Source: Suillus spraguei
Lineage: Eukaryota; Basidiomycota; Agaricomycetes; Boletales; Suillaceae
Assembly: GCA_016800925.1 (NCBI GenBank)
Contig: JABCPU010000473.1
Span: 1-50,160, forward strand
Reading direction: 5' to 3'
DNA length: 50,160 bases
Positions within the stretch are counted from its first letter, which is position 1. Every line of letters starts with the position of its first letter. The notes beneath the pieces were generated by a model. That model saw nothing but the letters and a program-made list of their open reading frames with translations, had not been told where the DNA came from and did no database searches. Shown here piece by piece: positions 12,186 through 21,596 of this stretch. Position numbers and translations under genes: made by a program.

Positions 12186-12814
12186 TCCCCTGGGAACTTT
12201 AAAAACTGACCATCCCCGGTCAACTATACTGCCAGTAAGGGACTTAGCAGAAATTCAAGCAATATCAAGGTCACGTTGCTCAACGTGTAAGCGCAATTTG
12301 CCATTCGGAAGTGGAACTGTGGACGTGCCGTAGAGAAACAATCCTGCCTGGGGGGACAGGTATAAGAAGCAGGGAGCAGTATGTCCAGCCCAAAGGGCTT
12401 CTGACTAGCCAAAACTCAAGGGAAGGAGAGAGGAAACAGTCAAAGACAGTGGTAGTGTTCACTTTAGAAAACTAGGTATCCAGGAGCTAACTAGTGAGCT
12501 ATGAAAGCTGCCAAACTAGAAAAGCTACACAAGAACTCAAATGAGTGAGGAGCTATGGTAAGCTGCCCAGGAACTCAATCAAAAGAGGAGCTAACAGTAC
12601 TGGAACTAAGTAGAAGCCTTGGTGGTGCAAAGAGTGAAAGGTGAGGTGCTTATGTAATCATCAAAAGTGCGAACCTAAGGTAAGGAAAGTCCCAGTATGA
12701 GACATCATGCAAAAACTACCTTTTCAAGCCCAGCCTGAGTTTGCCTGTCACAGCGCCATGCTGTGACTGTGGACAATGCAGTGGAGTGTGACGTGGTATG
12801 GTCACGAATTACCA
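12186..12814. other. Unassigned region upstream of the Zn2Cys6-like gene
   Basis: No coding frame or repeat unit could be supported. The 60-70 codon frames on both strands have no recognisable content. The direct neighbour downstream is the promoter of the gene at 12877, so this may be its 5' flank. Confidence 0.4.
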
Positions 12815-12876
12815 TTCCCTACAAAAGGGCCGTCGTTGGGCTTCATCACTTTTCCCCATCTTTACTTCATACTATC
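12815..12876 (+). promoter_or_regulatory. Probable core promoter and leader
   Basis: A TATA-like TACAAAAGG lies at 12820, about 57 bp before the ATG at 12877. Between them is a pyrimidine-rich leader (CTTTTCCCCATCTTTACTTC), a common arrangement in basidiomycete genes. Inferred from position and composition only. Confidence 0.55.
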
Positions 12877-13916
12877 ATGTCTTCGTCTATCTCTGCATTC
12901 AATTTTTCTGCTCTTGCTGCCACCACGCCTTCAGCGGCACAGAAGAAACTCGCCGCCCTCCAAGAACAATTGGACGGCCTGATCCTCTCCGCTCCCGACG
13001 ACATGGAGGAGCTGCTGGAGGAGAAAGAGATGTGGGTGAAAGCTTGGGAAAAGTTCTTCGTGGATATCTTTTCCTTCTTCTTTTAGTGGTGACAGTACTA
13101 ACTTAGCTTTTGTTTTTCAATAGCGTGACGTTGAAGAGTGCTGCTGCAAAGGTGCAGCACTTGGCCTTAGCTTGGCCTTAGCTTGGGCTTGACGCCTGAG
13201 GAGGTCCTCGAAGCAAACACCATGATGCTAACAGTCAATGCCTATCGTATGGAGATCGCTGCAGCTGAAAAGGCAGCTGAGGAGAAGAAGAAGGCTGCCA
13301 CAGCTCCACCTGAGCCTGTGGTGAGTGACAAGGGGAAGGGGAAGAAGCGGTCCCTGGAGGTGGACCCTGAGGTGGAAGATGTCGCTGGCGGTGACAGTGA
13401 GGAGGAGGAGGGGGATGCTCCCACGCCCAAGAGGGTAACGCAGCCCTGTTCCAAGAAATCTTTAGAAGTTGTGATAGCGCAACCGCTGGTGAGTCTTTCT
13501 TTCTCCTTTCTCCTTAACTTTTCTGATTTCATTTAGCCTAAGACTGCTCACATGAGCACCGGCAATCTGTGGCACGCAACCAAGTGCGAAAATTGCGCTA
13601 AGTGGGATTACATCTGCACTGGGGAGCCAGACAAGGTTTGCGACTCCTGTTGCAAATACCAGCACAGGTGTTCGCACAATAGGGGTAAGTTTCCTTCTTT
13701 TCACTTCTGACTTTAGCTAACTTGTTTGGGCTTTAGTTCATTGCAAGAAGGCACGCTCCGCGGAAAAGATGCCACCAGTAGTCGCTGCCACCAGCAGCTC
13801 CAAAAGTGCCGCTGCAGTCAAATCCAAAAAACCAGATGAAGTCATTGAGGTGACTGATGGTGAGCCAGCAGCGGTAGCATCTCCCCCCTGCCCAGCAAAA
13901 ATCACTGCAAAGGTGC

Positions 13917-14915
13917 TGTAAAGATACAACCTAACCTGGGCTGTAGATAAACTACCTCCTAAGTTAGTATGTGAGTCTTGCGCTCCATCTAGTCTGCTTC
14001 ACTTGTGAGAACAAGAGTGTTCGACCCTAAAGGGGGATGCCTATTAGTATGGTCAAGTTCAAGTCAAAATTATGTGCAAAAGAAGTGTCTTGGACTGTGG
14101 TAAGTTGCCACGGTCAGCAATGATGCCGCCGGAACTAGCGTTGTAGGTAGCAGTACTACCATGGTCGAGATATAGTCAGCAATAGTTGTGTCGAGCGAGC
14201 GATGTCGAGCGATGATATCAGCGGTAGCAGTAAGGTTGCGAGCAGTGCAAAGAAACAGTAAAGAAAGCCGTGGTACTTTCAGCAGTAAAGTAGCGGTGCA
14301 TGAGAAGTTCAGTCAAAATAACAGTCAAAAGTCCAGTGGTATGCCAGCAGTAATGGAGAACGAGCATGATAGATTAATGAGTGTGATAGATTAACGAGTG
14401 ATAAGGAAACTTTAAAGACTAAGCCCACTACTGGGTAGATCCAGAGCTAGACAATGATCCTGACCTATAGTATGTGCAATGGTGTAAAATCAGGTACTGT
14501 ATTGTGCGGGGTACGTGGTGCTTATATCCTAATTTGTATGTACTCGGAATACTCTAGGCGAGATCAGTAGCACTGGAGTGTAGTAACCGCCATAAGTAAA
14601 CATAGCGTGAGGTGCTGCGGCACGAGGCAACATGTAATAAGGCTTGCTGTGGAATCAGTGATAATGAACATAAAACAAACGACGCACCAAACGGAGCTAT
14701 GCAAATGCAGCAAGGACATGGGAGGACATCAGTATGTGGAACGTGGTGCGGTAGTCGGTATGGTGTGCAGTAGTCAGTATGGTGTGCGGTAAATGTGGGA
14801 TGCCGCCGGTGATGCTAAAGGGGTAAGACGGCCATGGACAAGTGGTAATTCCTATAGATGTGAGACGAGTGTCAAAAGATGGGGTTTTAAGCCCAGCACC
14901 AATATGTTCGTTACA
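13917..14915 (-). repeat. LTR-like unit A inside exon 4
   Basis: A 999 bp unit from TGTAAAGATACAACCTAACC to AATATGTTCGTTACA. It interrupts the Zn2Cys6-like gene between ...CCAGCAAAAATCACTGCAAAG and ...GCACAGTCTGTTGCAGCG. The flanks GGTGC and GCACA are not a clean direct duplication. A minus-strand TATA-like element lies at about 14520. Confidence 0.87.
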
Positions 14916-14975
14916 GCACAGTCTGTTGCAGCGGTGGAGGAAGAGTCTGAGGAAGAAACTGTGGATGTCGCATGG

Positions 14976-15463
14976 TGTTACAGTTGTATGTGCCCCTATT
15001 CATTCTCCCTATTTCATTCTCCCGTTACTTTCTTACTTGTATATCATGTCACATGACTTGACTCATATGCTCAACGCATCTGTACAATACATGCCTTCCT
15101 TATTAGGATATGCAGTTACATTCTCATGGTTACCTGGTCTGTGCGCACATATCTACCTATATAAGCACAGTGTACTTGTAGTAGATTCTTTACTTTAATC
15201 TTACTGGGTTTTACCTGGAATCTCCTTCGCTTAGGTCTCCAACCTAAGTCGTCTTGAATCGTCTCTAAGTCTAAGCACTCCTTAGTCTTAGTCTCTATTC
15301 TCATAGAACCTCTTAGACTTGTCTTTGAGGCCGAACTCTTGATCGCACTCGGAACACGTTCCTTGTACTTTCACCTTGTCCTCTTCTGGACATTGTGAGA
15401 ACTTCCCAGCAGACCGGCTGTGTCTTCTTACTGTCGCTGGTGACGCCACCCCAGTTCGTAACA
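14976..15463 (+). repeat. Solo LTR of chromovirus family D inside the last exon
   Basis: It runs from TGTTACAGTTGTATGTGCCC to CCCCAGTTCGTAACA (488 bp) and matches the D1 LTRs. It is flanked by CATGG and CGTGG, a 4 of 5 match to a 5 bp target duplication. Removing it joins GTCGCATGG to CACCTGCAAGAC in frame. A TATA-like CTATATAAGC lies at about 15157 and ACTTTAATCTTACTGGG at about 15192. Confidence 0.9.
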
Positions 15464-15642
15464 CGTGGCACCTGCAAGACTTGCAGGGTGAAGACAACCT
15501 GGACTTCCTCATGGCAGCTCATCTTGAGGACGCCCAAGCATGCTTTATGCAGATGGAAGGGATGATGAAGGAGTTGGCAGGGAAGATGAACTTTCTCCAT
15601 GGCTGTATGAACTGCCGCCAAAAGAGGCACCGCTTACAGTAG

Positions 15643-16509
15643 ATACTTAGTCTTTCTCTTTTTCTTCTTCTGTACTTGTACCTCTGTCTCTGTACCATAG
15701 ACTTTGTACCATAGAATAATTACCACAATGATAGGGGTCCTGGCGGCTCCAAAAAAAAAACAGTGTGAATGCCTAAGTCCTTGGGAGGTCCAATAAGTCC
15801 AAATGCCTCCATATCCAAGTCATAGCGCCAGTCATAGTCCATTTGATGCCTAAGATAAATGGTAATGTATAGTAAGCGCTCACTCGCGGTAAACACAAAT
15901 TGAACTGATACTGCAAGTCTGTGCAAGGTTTTACTCATCTTGTCTTCTTTGTTGCGCTATCTTTGTCTATGCCTGTGGTAGTGCCGCCAGTAAGCTTCAG
16001 TGTGATATCTCCTGTCTAATCAATCAATGGGCGCAGTGTGCTGCCTATGTGTTCGAAGAAAAAGGTGTATAGTACTTTAGGGGTGCACAGTATTCTTTGT
16101 CCAATTGATATAGTCCTTTGTTCTGTAATAAAAGTCTGTGCGCTTGTTCACACTAAATGTATGTAAGTGATGCTGTGTGGGCATGCATTTGAAAGTGTGT
16201 AACTGATCGCCAGATGAAACCCGGGGTAAAACAGAGACTATTGTATGTGTGCAGTATTCTTTTCTTTGTTTTATGATCAAGTAACGAGGGTGGTATTAGC
16301 GAATGTCGGTGGCGGTAGGGTAATGAATGATGCCGTTGGGTTTCCACTGGCAGGTATATGTGCTTGGGTCCTTGATGCTTGACTTCTGGGATTAGCTTCT
16401 TCGTCTGCAATGGAAACTGTGTGATCTGAATTCGTACTGCCATAGCGCTATGCTGGCCTGTGGTACTGTGGGACAATAGTTGGCGGACAACTAGCAGGCA
16501 GTAGGCCGC
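15643..16509. other. Unassigned 3' flank
   Basis: A pyrimidine-rich stretch follows the stop of the Zn2Cys6-like gene. An A10 run lies near 15753. Minus-strand frames of 60-130 codons (15938-15720, 16548-16153) have no recognisable domain, and the second overlaps the neighbouring LTR-like unit. Nothing is called here. Confidence 0.4.
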
Positions 16510-17355
16510 TGTAAAGATACAATCTAGCCTGGGCTGTAGATGAACCACGGCCTAAACTAGTATGCGAGTCTTGCGCTCTACCTAGTCTGCTTCACTTGCG
16601 AAGGCAAGAACATTCGACCCTAAAGGGAATGCTAAGTTAGTATAGTCTAATAATGCCCAACCTGTGGTGCAAGACTGCCGTTGGAGGTAGCGAGACGCTA
16701 GCGGTGACCTCTGGTCCATGGGAAACTAGTGGTAAGCGCGGGAAAGCGGTAGACAAGCAGTAGCGAAAGTGGTAAAACTGCGGTAGTGCGTGCAGTAAAA
16801 CTGCGGTAAGGCGTGGGAAACTGGTGGTAAAACAAGCGGTGAAGCATAGTGATGAAGCGCGGGAAAGCGGTAAAGAGCGGTGGTGCGTGCAGTAAAACAA
16901 TTCTTAAGAGACAGTAGTGGTGACAATTCCTAAGTACCGTGTGTACCATAGAGGGAAAAGTAAAAGTTCCGGAATGTGCGAAGAGTCCTTTTTAACATGT
17001 ACTGTGAACGGCCGGAATACATAGCAAGAACGGTAGCGAGATAGAGATATTTAGCTAAGAGGCATGCAGCGAGCAAGCGGCGTCACAGAAGGTAAGGTAA
17101 GTCTTGCCGTAGCTTTAGTAACGGCGGAAACGAATATGCTACGCACCAATGGATCTTAGACAGAAATGGAATGGACAGGAGGACATCGGTAGCGAGATTC
17201 GGTAAGGGGCAAGGATCCACGGAGCGAAAACGGTACCGGCGAAGCAAAAAGGGGTAATGCTTGCTATAGGGGTTTTCTCAGTAGCCCCTGTAGACAGTAA
17301 CAAGACACTTGTGTAAAACGGCACTTTCATGGTCAGCATGACTTTGTTCACTACA
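16510..17355 (-). repeat. LTR-like unit, subfamily B/C; putative 3' LTR of the gag-only element
   Basis: An 846 bp unit starts TGTAAAGATACAATCTAGCC and ends GACTTTGTTCACTACA on the plus strand. In its own orientation it therefore begins TGTAGTGAAC and ends ATCTTTACA. It lies directly downstream of the gag frame at 18410-17139, which runs into it. The part near 16720-16880 is packed with GCGGTA, GTGGTA and GCAGTA. The last 340 bp match the fragment at 32700-33062. Confidence 0.78.
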
Positions 17356-18410
17356 CCATGCTTCATCATCTGCCACAAGAGCGTATGGCGGTAGCTGATC
17401 ATAAACCTTCTAGCCACAGTAAGGCTAGGAACACAGTATGGCCTGGAAAGACCATCGTCTTTGCATACTAATGCAGCGGTCGATACACAGCAGTAGGCAC
17501 GTGCGGTCTGCCAGTTCAGCTGAATAGCTCCTGTGGTGAATGTTTCTTTAGATGTCAGCAGTAAACAAGCAGTAACAGTTTGAGCGGTAAACATTGCTTC
17601 TGCAGTATGCATCGGCACTTCTACTATACTATACCTTTCCAGTGATACTTCCATAACTTCTTTGCTATCAGCGCTAGCGGTCTGCGGTACTTTGTCTTGT
17701 GAGCGTTCAGGCTCCATGACCATCAAGAGTTCTGTCGGTAAAATGTCAGTGCTAACCAAGTCAATTGCTGTTTCGTCTGTTTCTTCTAGCAAGCGGTATG
17801 CGTCGCTGTCTGTATAAACGGTGCAAAACACAGTGTCATCAGTATAGCATGGTTCATTCAGGGACAAACTTTCGTCGAGTGCTTGGACTGGCAAAGATGC
17901 TGTATCCTCGCGTGGTAGTGCCATAGGGAGCATAGTGCTGTCTGTACTTGGTGCTGTTAACGATTGCTGAACTGCCGGTGGTGCGGTATCTTCAAGTGGT
18001 AGTGATACTTGTTCAGCGGTAGTGATTTCCAATGCTGTAACTTGTTGTGGTACATCAGTGTCAGAGTGCTCAATAGCGTCTCCCTGACAGGGGTCTGCCA
18101 GCGGAGTGACTGCTTCAGCGGTAACTGTGCAGTTGAATGTAATAGGACCACATTCTGGGTACAAGTGCAAAATAGCGTTAGCAAAGTCTACAAAGCTGTT
18201 ACTGTTGTATTTGTCAAGACATTCCCATACTTCTGCTTCATCAGGATCTGCATAGCATATAGCCGCCTTGATGTGTGCTGTATCAGCGATGCCAGCCAAG
18301 TCTGCCAGCTTGTCTATGGTAGTGAGGAACATTAGCAATTCTCTTGGGTTACCATTGAAGTATGGTGCCTCTGCTGTGTGGCACAGTGGCATGCAAAATC
18401 TGTCAGACAT
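17139..18410 (-). CDS. Gag-only retroelement protein, 423 codons
   Basis: The frame is uninterrupted and starts MSDRFCMPLCHTAEAPYFNG. Residues about 15-90 (YFNGNPRELLMFLTTIDKLA, then AAICYADPDEAEVWECLDKY and FANAILHLYPECGP) look like the gag domain of basidiomycete Ty3/gypsy-type elements. Residues about 90-290 are acidic and Ser/Thr/Pro-rich. There is no CCHC knuckle, protease or RT. From about residue 352 (after MMKHG) the frame is inside the LTR-like unit, so the last 70 residues are LTR-encoded. The gene has no pol partner nearby, which suggests a non-autonomous gag-only (TR-GAG-like) element that would depend on another element's enzymes. That the frame is fully open amid decayed neighbours is unusual. 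Role inferred from domain resemblance. Confidence 0.72.
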   Translation of the reverse strand: MSDRFCMPLCHTAEAPYFNGNPRELLMFLTTIDKLADLAGIADTAHIKAAICYADPDEAEVWECLDKYNSNSFVDFANAILHLYPECGPITFNCTVTAEAVTPLADPCQGDAIEHSDTDVPQQVTALEITTAEQVSLPLEDTAPPAVQQSLTAPSTDSTMLPMALPREDTASLPVQALDESLSLNEPCYTDDTVFCTVYTDSDAYRLLEETDETAIDLVSTDILPTELLMVMEPERSQDKVPQTASADSKEVMEVSLERYSIVEVPMHTAEAMFTAQTVTACLLLTSKETFTTGAIQLNWQTARAYCCVSTAALVCKDDGLSRPYCVPSLTVARRFMISYRHTLLWQMMKHGVVNKVMLTMKVPFYTSVLLLSTGATEKTPIASITPFCFAGTVFAPWILAPYRISLPMSSCPFHFCLRSIGA

Positions 18411-18500
18411 ACTTATCAGTAGTGTAGCGGTGCGGTAATAACTGCGGTGACAAGCATGCGGTAAGCGATTAAGACAAGAACAAAACTATACCAAAGGACC

Positions 18501-18518
18501 CCCTCGCGGTGGGCTCCA
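18501..18518 (-). promoter_or_regulatory. Candidate tRNA primer-binding site of the gag-only element
   Basis: On the minus strand, TGGAGCCCACCGCGAGGG starts with TGG, as a site complementary to a tRNA CCA tail would. It lies about 90 bp upstream of the gag start and 2 nt after a CA that could end a 5' LTR (18521). The matching tRNA is not identified. Confidence 0.35.
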
Positions 18519-18520
18519 AT

Positions 18521-18600
18521 TGAAATGAAGAAGCTACCGCTGGCCTAAGTATAAGTGCAACGATAATCCTTTTGAAGGTGCAAGTGAAATGTTCGACCCA
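18521..18600 (-). repeat. Left piece of an LTR-like unit split by D1
   Basis: The stretch ends GAAATGTTCGACCCA. It resembles the conserved CAAGAACATTCGACCC box of the A and B units. The related sequence continues at 30130-30895 after chromovirus D1, so D1 seems to have inserted into this unit. Confidence 0.5.
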
Positions 18601-19073
18601 TGTTACAATCATATGTACCCCTATTCATTTTCTCTTTGTCTCCTTTACTTGTATATCATGTCACATGACTCTGACTCATATGCTCAACACATCTGTACTA
18701 TAGTTGCCTTCCTTGTTTGGATACGCACTTACATTCTCACGTCTCCCTCAGTCCGTGCACACATATTGACCTATTTGAGCATGCTGTATTACGCTTGATA
18801 CCTTACTTTAATCTTACTGGGTTTTACCTGGAACATCCTTCGCTTAGGTCTCCAACCTAAGTCATCTTGAATCATCTCTAAGTCTAAGCACTCCTTAGCC
18901 TTAGTCTCTATTCTTGTAGAACCTCTTAGACTTGTCTTTGAGGCCGAACCCTTGATAGTACTCGGAACGCGTTCCTTGTACTTTCACCTTGTCCTCTTCT
19001 GGACATTGTAGAACTTCCCAGCAGACCGTCAGTGTCTTTCACTGTCACTGGTGACGCCACCCCAGTCGTAACA
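18601..19073 (+). repeat. D1 5' LTR
   Basis: Runs from TGTTACAATCATATGTACCC to CACCCCAGTCGTAACA. It is closely similar to the 3' LTR at 29650-30124, differing by scattered substitutions and a few single-base gaps, so the insertion is not very recent. Confidence 0.95.
18772..18815 (+). promoter_or_regulatory. D1 TATA box and inferred transcript start
   Basis: TATTTGAG at 18772-18779 (TATTTAAG in D2 and D3) is followed 33 bp later by ACTTTAATCTT (18805-18815), which is exactly complementary to the primer site at 19075-19085. In Tf1-type self-priming, the first 11 nt of the mRNA anneal to the primer site, so the RNA start should lie at or near 18805. Inference from complementarity and spacing. 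Confidence 0.75.
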
Positions 19074-19074
19074 A

Positions 19075-19085
19075 AAGATTAAAGT
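19075..19085 (+). promoter_or_regulatory. D1 primer-binding site (self-priming type)
   Basis: AAGATTAAAGT begins one base after the 5' LTR end. It is the reverse complement of ACTTTAATCTT inside the LTR (11 of 11). The same layout is found in D2 (10 of 11) and D3 (11 of 11). Confidence 0.8.
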
Positions 19086-19200
19086 GCACCTGATCGTCAA
19101 CTACCCAGTCTTCGACCCTGAACCCTCATAAGCCCTAACGGACAGCAAGACAGCGTGTGTAGGCACCAAGAAAGTATAACTCACCAGACAAATCGCCACT

Positions 19201-19461
19201 ATGACGACCACCAAAGAATTTGAATACAAAATCGGTCTCCCAACCGGTTTTGATGGAGATCGCAACAACTCTCACGAATTTATCCAATCATGCAATCTAT
19301 GCTTCGACATCAATGAAAAGCTCTACACCACCAACAAGCAGAAGATCATTTTCATAACATCCTTCATGACTGAGAAAAAACGCCAAATCTTGGAAAGAAC
19401 AATTTCTTGATCATGCTCAGTCAACTGATACCTCTGGACAAAAGTTGGTTATGGGACATTA
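19201..19461 (+). pseudogene. D1 gag, N-terminal part
   Basis: The frame starts at ATG 19201, about 127 bp after the LTR, and reads KEFEYKIGLPTGFDGDRNNS and FIQSCNLCFDINEKLYTTNK, the start of the family D capsid protein. A one-base difference at about 19380 (EKKRQILE versus EKNAKSWK in D2) shifts the frame. Gag homology runs on to GGTTATGGGACA, where the Harbinger element enters after TTA at 19459-19461. Confidence 0.92.
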
Positions 19462-19580
19462 ATGGGATTCAAAGTAAAAATATAAGGTTCTGAAACGTTG
19501 TCAAATTCTTTCAGAACTCTACGGAACGTCGGCAGACTACGAGCGGAGTCTGAATTCGAACTTTGGTCCATGCGTACACC

Positions 19581-21389
19581 ATGCCTCCTGTACGCCCTCG
19601 AGTACGACATTCAGAGCGACTTCAGACACTAACTCAAACACTCACTAGTCCACCAATAGCTATCCAAATGCAACCTGTCCGTGGTACTAGGGGAAGGGGT
19701 GCGATTTCTTGTGGTACAAGGGGACGTGGGGTGGCTCCTACCTCAGCCAGCGCTGCCACATCTCACAGTGATACTCCTACCAGTGGTATCAGCAAGATCC
19801 GGTGGGAGACACCAAACTGCAATCGAACATCTGCGCTCGTGACGTACCTCAGAACCCATCCTGCCGACCGTCGGATATTATTTTATGAAGGAAGGAAATC
19901 TCACCATGATGACGGCCCTCCTTCTGGGAGTGACAAGGGCAAAATACACGCAGTAATCGCCAAACAGATATTTGAGAAGGATGAGATGTATCAGTTGATG
20001 TATGCTGAGGATCAGATGAAGTTCACGCAGGCTGTGGGCAACCGTCTCACTTAGTATGTTTTTCATCTACTTCCTCCCCCACTTCCTCCCCCTTTTTATG
20101 TATATACTAAGTGCTACATTCAGTCTCAAGGGGAAGTATAAGACTCATCGTGCACGCTTCAAGCAGACGGGTGCTGGAGTCAATCCGGATGAACCTGGTG
20201 CCGCAGTGAATCTACTAGGTACGTTTTTTTAAAATAATAATTGAGTGAAACTAAATTAGTTGTAGTGCAAGTTTTAAATGATTTCCCGTGGTATGAAGAT
20301 CTCGATGAAATCTGGAGAGATAACCCTGCGTATGCTGCTAAAACCTTCTCGTCTGCTCCTGGTACGGATCGCGCAGGGGGCCTTAAAGCCCTGACGCAAC
20401 AAAAGAGCAAAGGAAAAGGAAAAGCATCCCCCCCTCCTGCTCCTGATCACACTGAAGATTCAATGATCGTGGTTGACGATGCTCCCAACACTCGTGATGA
20501 TGCCCTTAACCCTCTTGAAGACCATCCTCCCGCTAACCCTCTCGAAGACCGTCCTCCTGCTTACCCTCTTGAAGACCGTCCTCCTGCTAACCCTCTCGAA
20601 GACTGTCCTCCTGCTAACCCTCTCGAAGACCGTCCTCCTGCTAACCCCCTCGAAGGCCATCCTCTCACCAACCCTTTGTGCAATGTTGACCTACCCTATG
20701 ATACCACAGACCCTGTCATTGATGACTTCGCCATGGGTGACGAGCTCAATTACGACGAAAATGAGGATGTAGAGCATGAAGAAGCACCCCGGTCCCTCTC
20801 TAACAAACGCCCACTGTCTTCCCCCTCACCACCTCCTACGCACACCCGCAACCACTCATCTTATGGAATGTTCAAAAGCCATGTCAGTCGTGTGATGGGC
20901 CATGGACCCATACGCTCACCAAAATCGCCATCATCCATTGCATCGTTGTCCATGAAGGCAGTGACACGCTCTACATCCTCAGGATTTTCATCGCCGTCTT
21001 CCTCCTCATGCCAACTGAGCACCACGCTCAAAGATAGCACTGCAAAAAAATCTCTCGGGAAGAATATTGGGTCGGAGGTTGGGAGTGTCCGTGGGCAAGT
21101 TGAGGCGCTAACTAACAACATGTCATATGTCTATACTGCAAAGGCGGCGGCATCAGAGTACAAGATTGCCAAGGTCAACACTCTCCGTCAGGAACGTGAC
21201 CTTGACTTCCAACGTGAGAAAGCTGACCTTGAACGCAATGAGGCCATCGTCATACATCAGCGCTGTCAAGAGTCCAAGATTCTTGAGCTTCAAGTTCTCG
21301 AAGCTCAAGCTAAGGTTCACGCTGAGCGAAAAGCCACTCTTCAGCTCGAAATCGAGCTTATCAAATTGAAGGGAGGTGCAGCTGATTAG
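19581..21389 (+). CDS. Harbinger-associated SANT/Myb-like DNA-binding protein
   Basis: Exons 19581-20053, 20124-20218 and 20260-21389 join in frame; the introns (70 and 41 bp) have GT/AG ends, the first with a TACTAAG branch site. The start is the first in-frame ATG (MPPVRPRVRHSERL). After an RG-rich tail comes a SANT/Myb-like domain, about residues 85-215: TSALVTYLRTHPADRRILFY, IHAVIAKQIFEKDEMYQL, FTQAVGNRLT, then KGKYKTHRARFKQTGAG and VLNDFPWYEDLDEIWRDNP. A Lys-rich stretch, about eight tandem PLEDRPPAN nonapeptides (bases about 20511-20670), an acidic region and a C-terminal charged coiled coil follow. In known Harbinger elements this partner binds the element ends and brings the transposase to the nucleus. 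Function is by family. Confidence 0.86.
20511..20675 (+). repeat. Tandem 27 bp coding repeat (PLEDRPPAN)
   Basis: Units of AACCCTCTCGAAGACCGTCC-type sequence repeat about every 27 bp, with single-base differences giving H, R, C or G at one position and N or Y at another. It encodes a Pro-rich, acidic spacer between the SANT-like domain and the coiled coil, and is likely to vary in copy number. Confidence 0.85.
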
Positions 21390-21596
21390 GGTAGGCTTCG
21401 TCATCGTCGTCATCGTCATTTGCTTCTGTTACACTAGTGGTTTGTCATTCTCTCGCATCTGGCATCTCGTGTCTTGCGCCTCATGTCTTGCATATTATTC
21501 TCCATACATATGTTTACATGCTTTCTGAACCCATATATGTTGTTACATGCTTACTCCTACATATGTTTTCTATGTACTACCAATATATTTGTTTTG
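21390..21596. other. Convergent 3' region between Harbinger genes
   Basis: A 207 bp gap between two converging stop codons. It contains ACATATGT-type repeats (about 21505-21590). It probably holds both polyadenylation sites, but no clear signal was picked out. Confidence 0.4.

Larger units (their letters stand above)
12877..15642 (+). pseudogene. Zn2Cys6-like multi-exon gene, broken by two LTR insertions
   Basis: Exon 1 (12877-13059) begins MSSSISAFNFSALAATTP and is helical and acidic. Introns with GT/AG ends are 13060-13123 (branch TACTAAC), 13489-13536 and 13685-13736. Exon 2 has LTPEEVLEANTMMLTVNAYR, a Lys/Ala-rich helix and an acidic stretch. Exon 3 carries CENCAKWDYICTGEP and DKVCDSCCKYQHRCSHNRG, i.e. 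C-x2-C-x6-C-x7-C-x2-C-x6-C, the spacing of fungal GAL4-type zinc clusters. Exon 4 (13737-13916) is cut by an A unit, resumes at 14916-14975 (SVAAVEEESEEETVDVAW), is cut again by a family D LTR, and ends at 15469-15642 with a helical tail (HLEDAQACFMQMEGMMKEL). An 11 bp duplication near 13160 and CGC-to-TGC-like changes (ECCCK) also break exon 2. Probably a member of a repeated gene family; DNA binding is inferred. Confidence 0.8.

Noticed and set aside
13917..13930. Clean target duplication for the A unit in exon 4
   Set aside because: Flanks GGTGC and GCACA are not direct repeats; I could not justify a duplication.
16153..16548. 131-codon minus-strand frame after the Zn2Cys6-like gene
   Set aside because: Its start lies inside the LTR-like unit and it has no recognisable domain or codon pattern; likely chance.
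20473..20772. Leu/Thr-rich plus-strand frame of 99 codons
   Set aside because: A shifted reading of the PLEDRPPAN repeat in the SANT-like gene.
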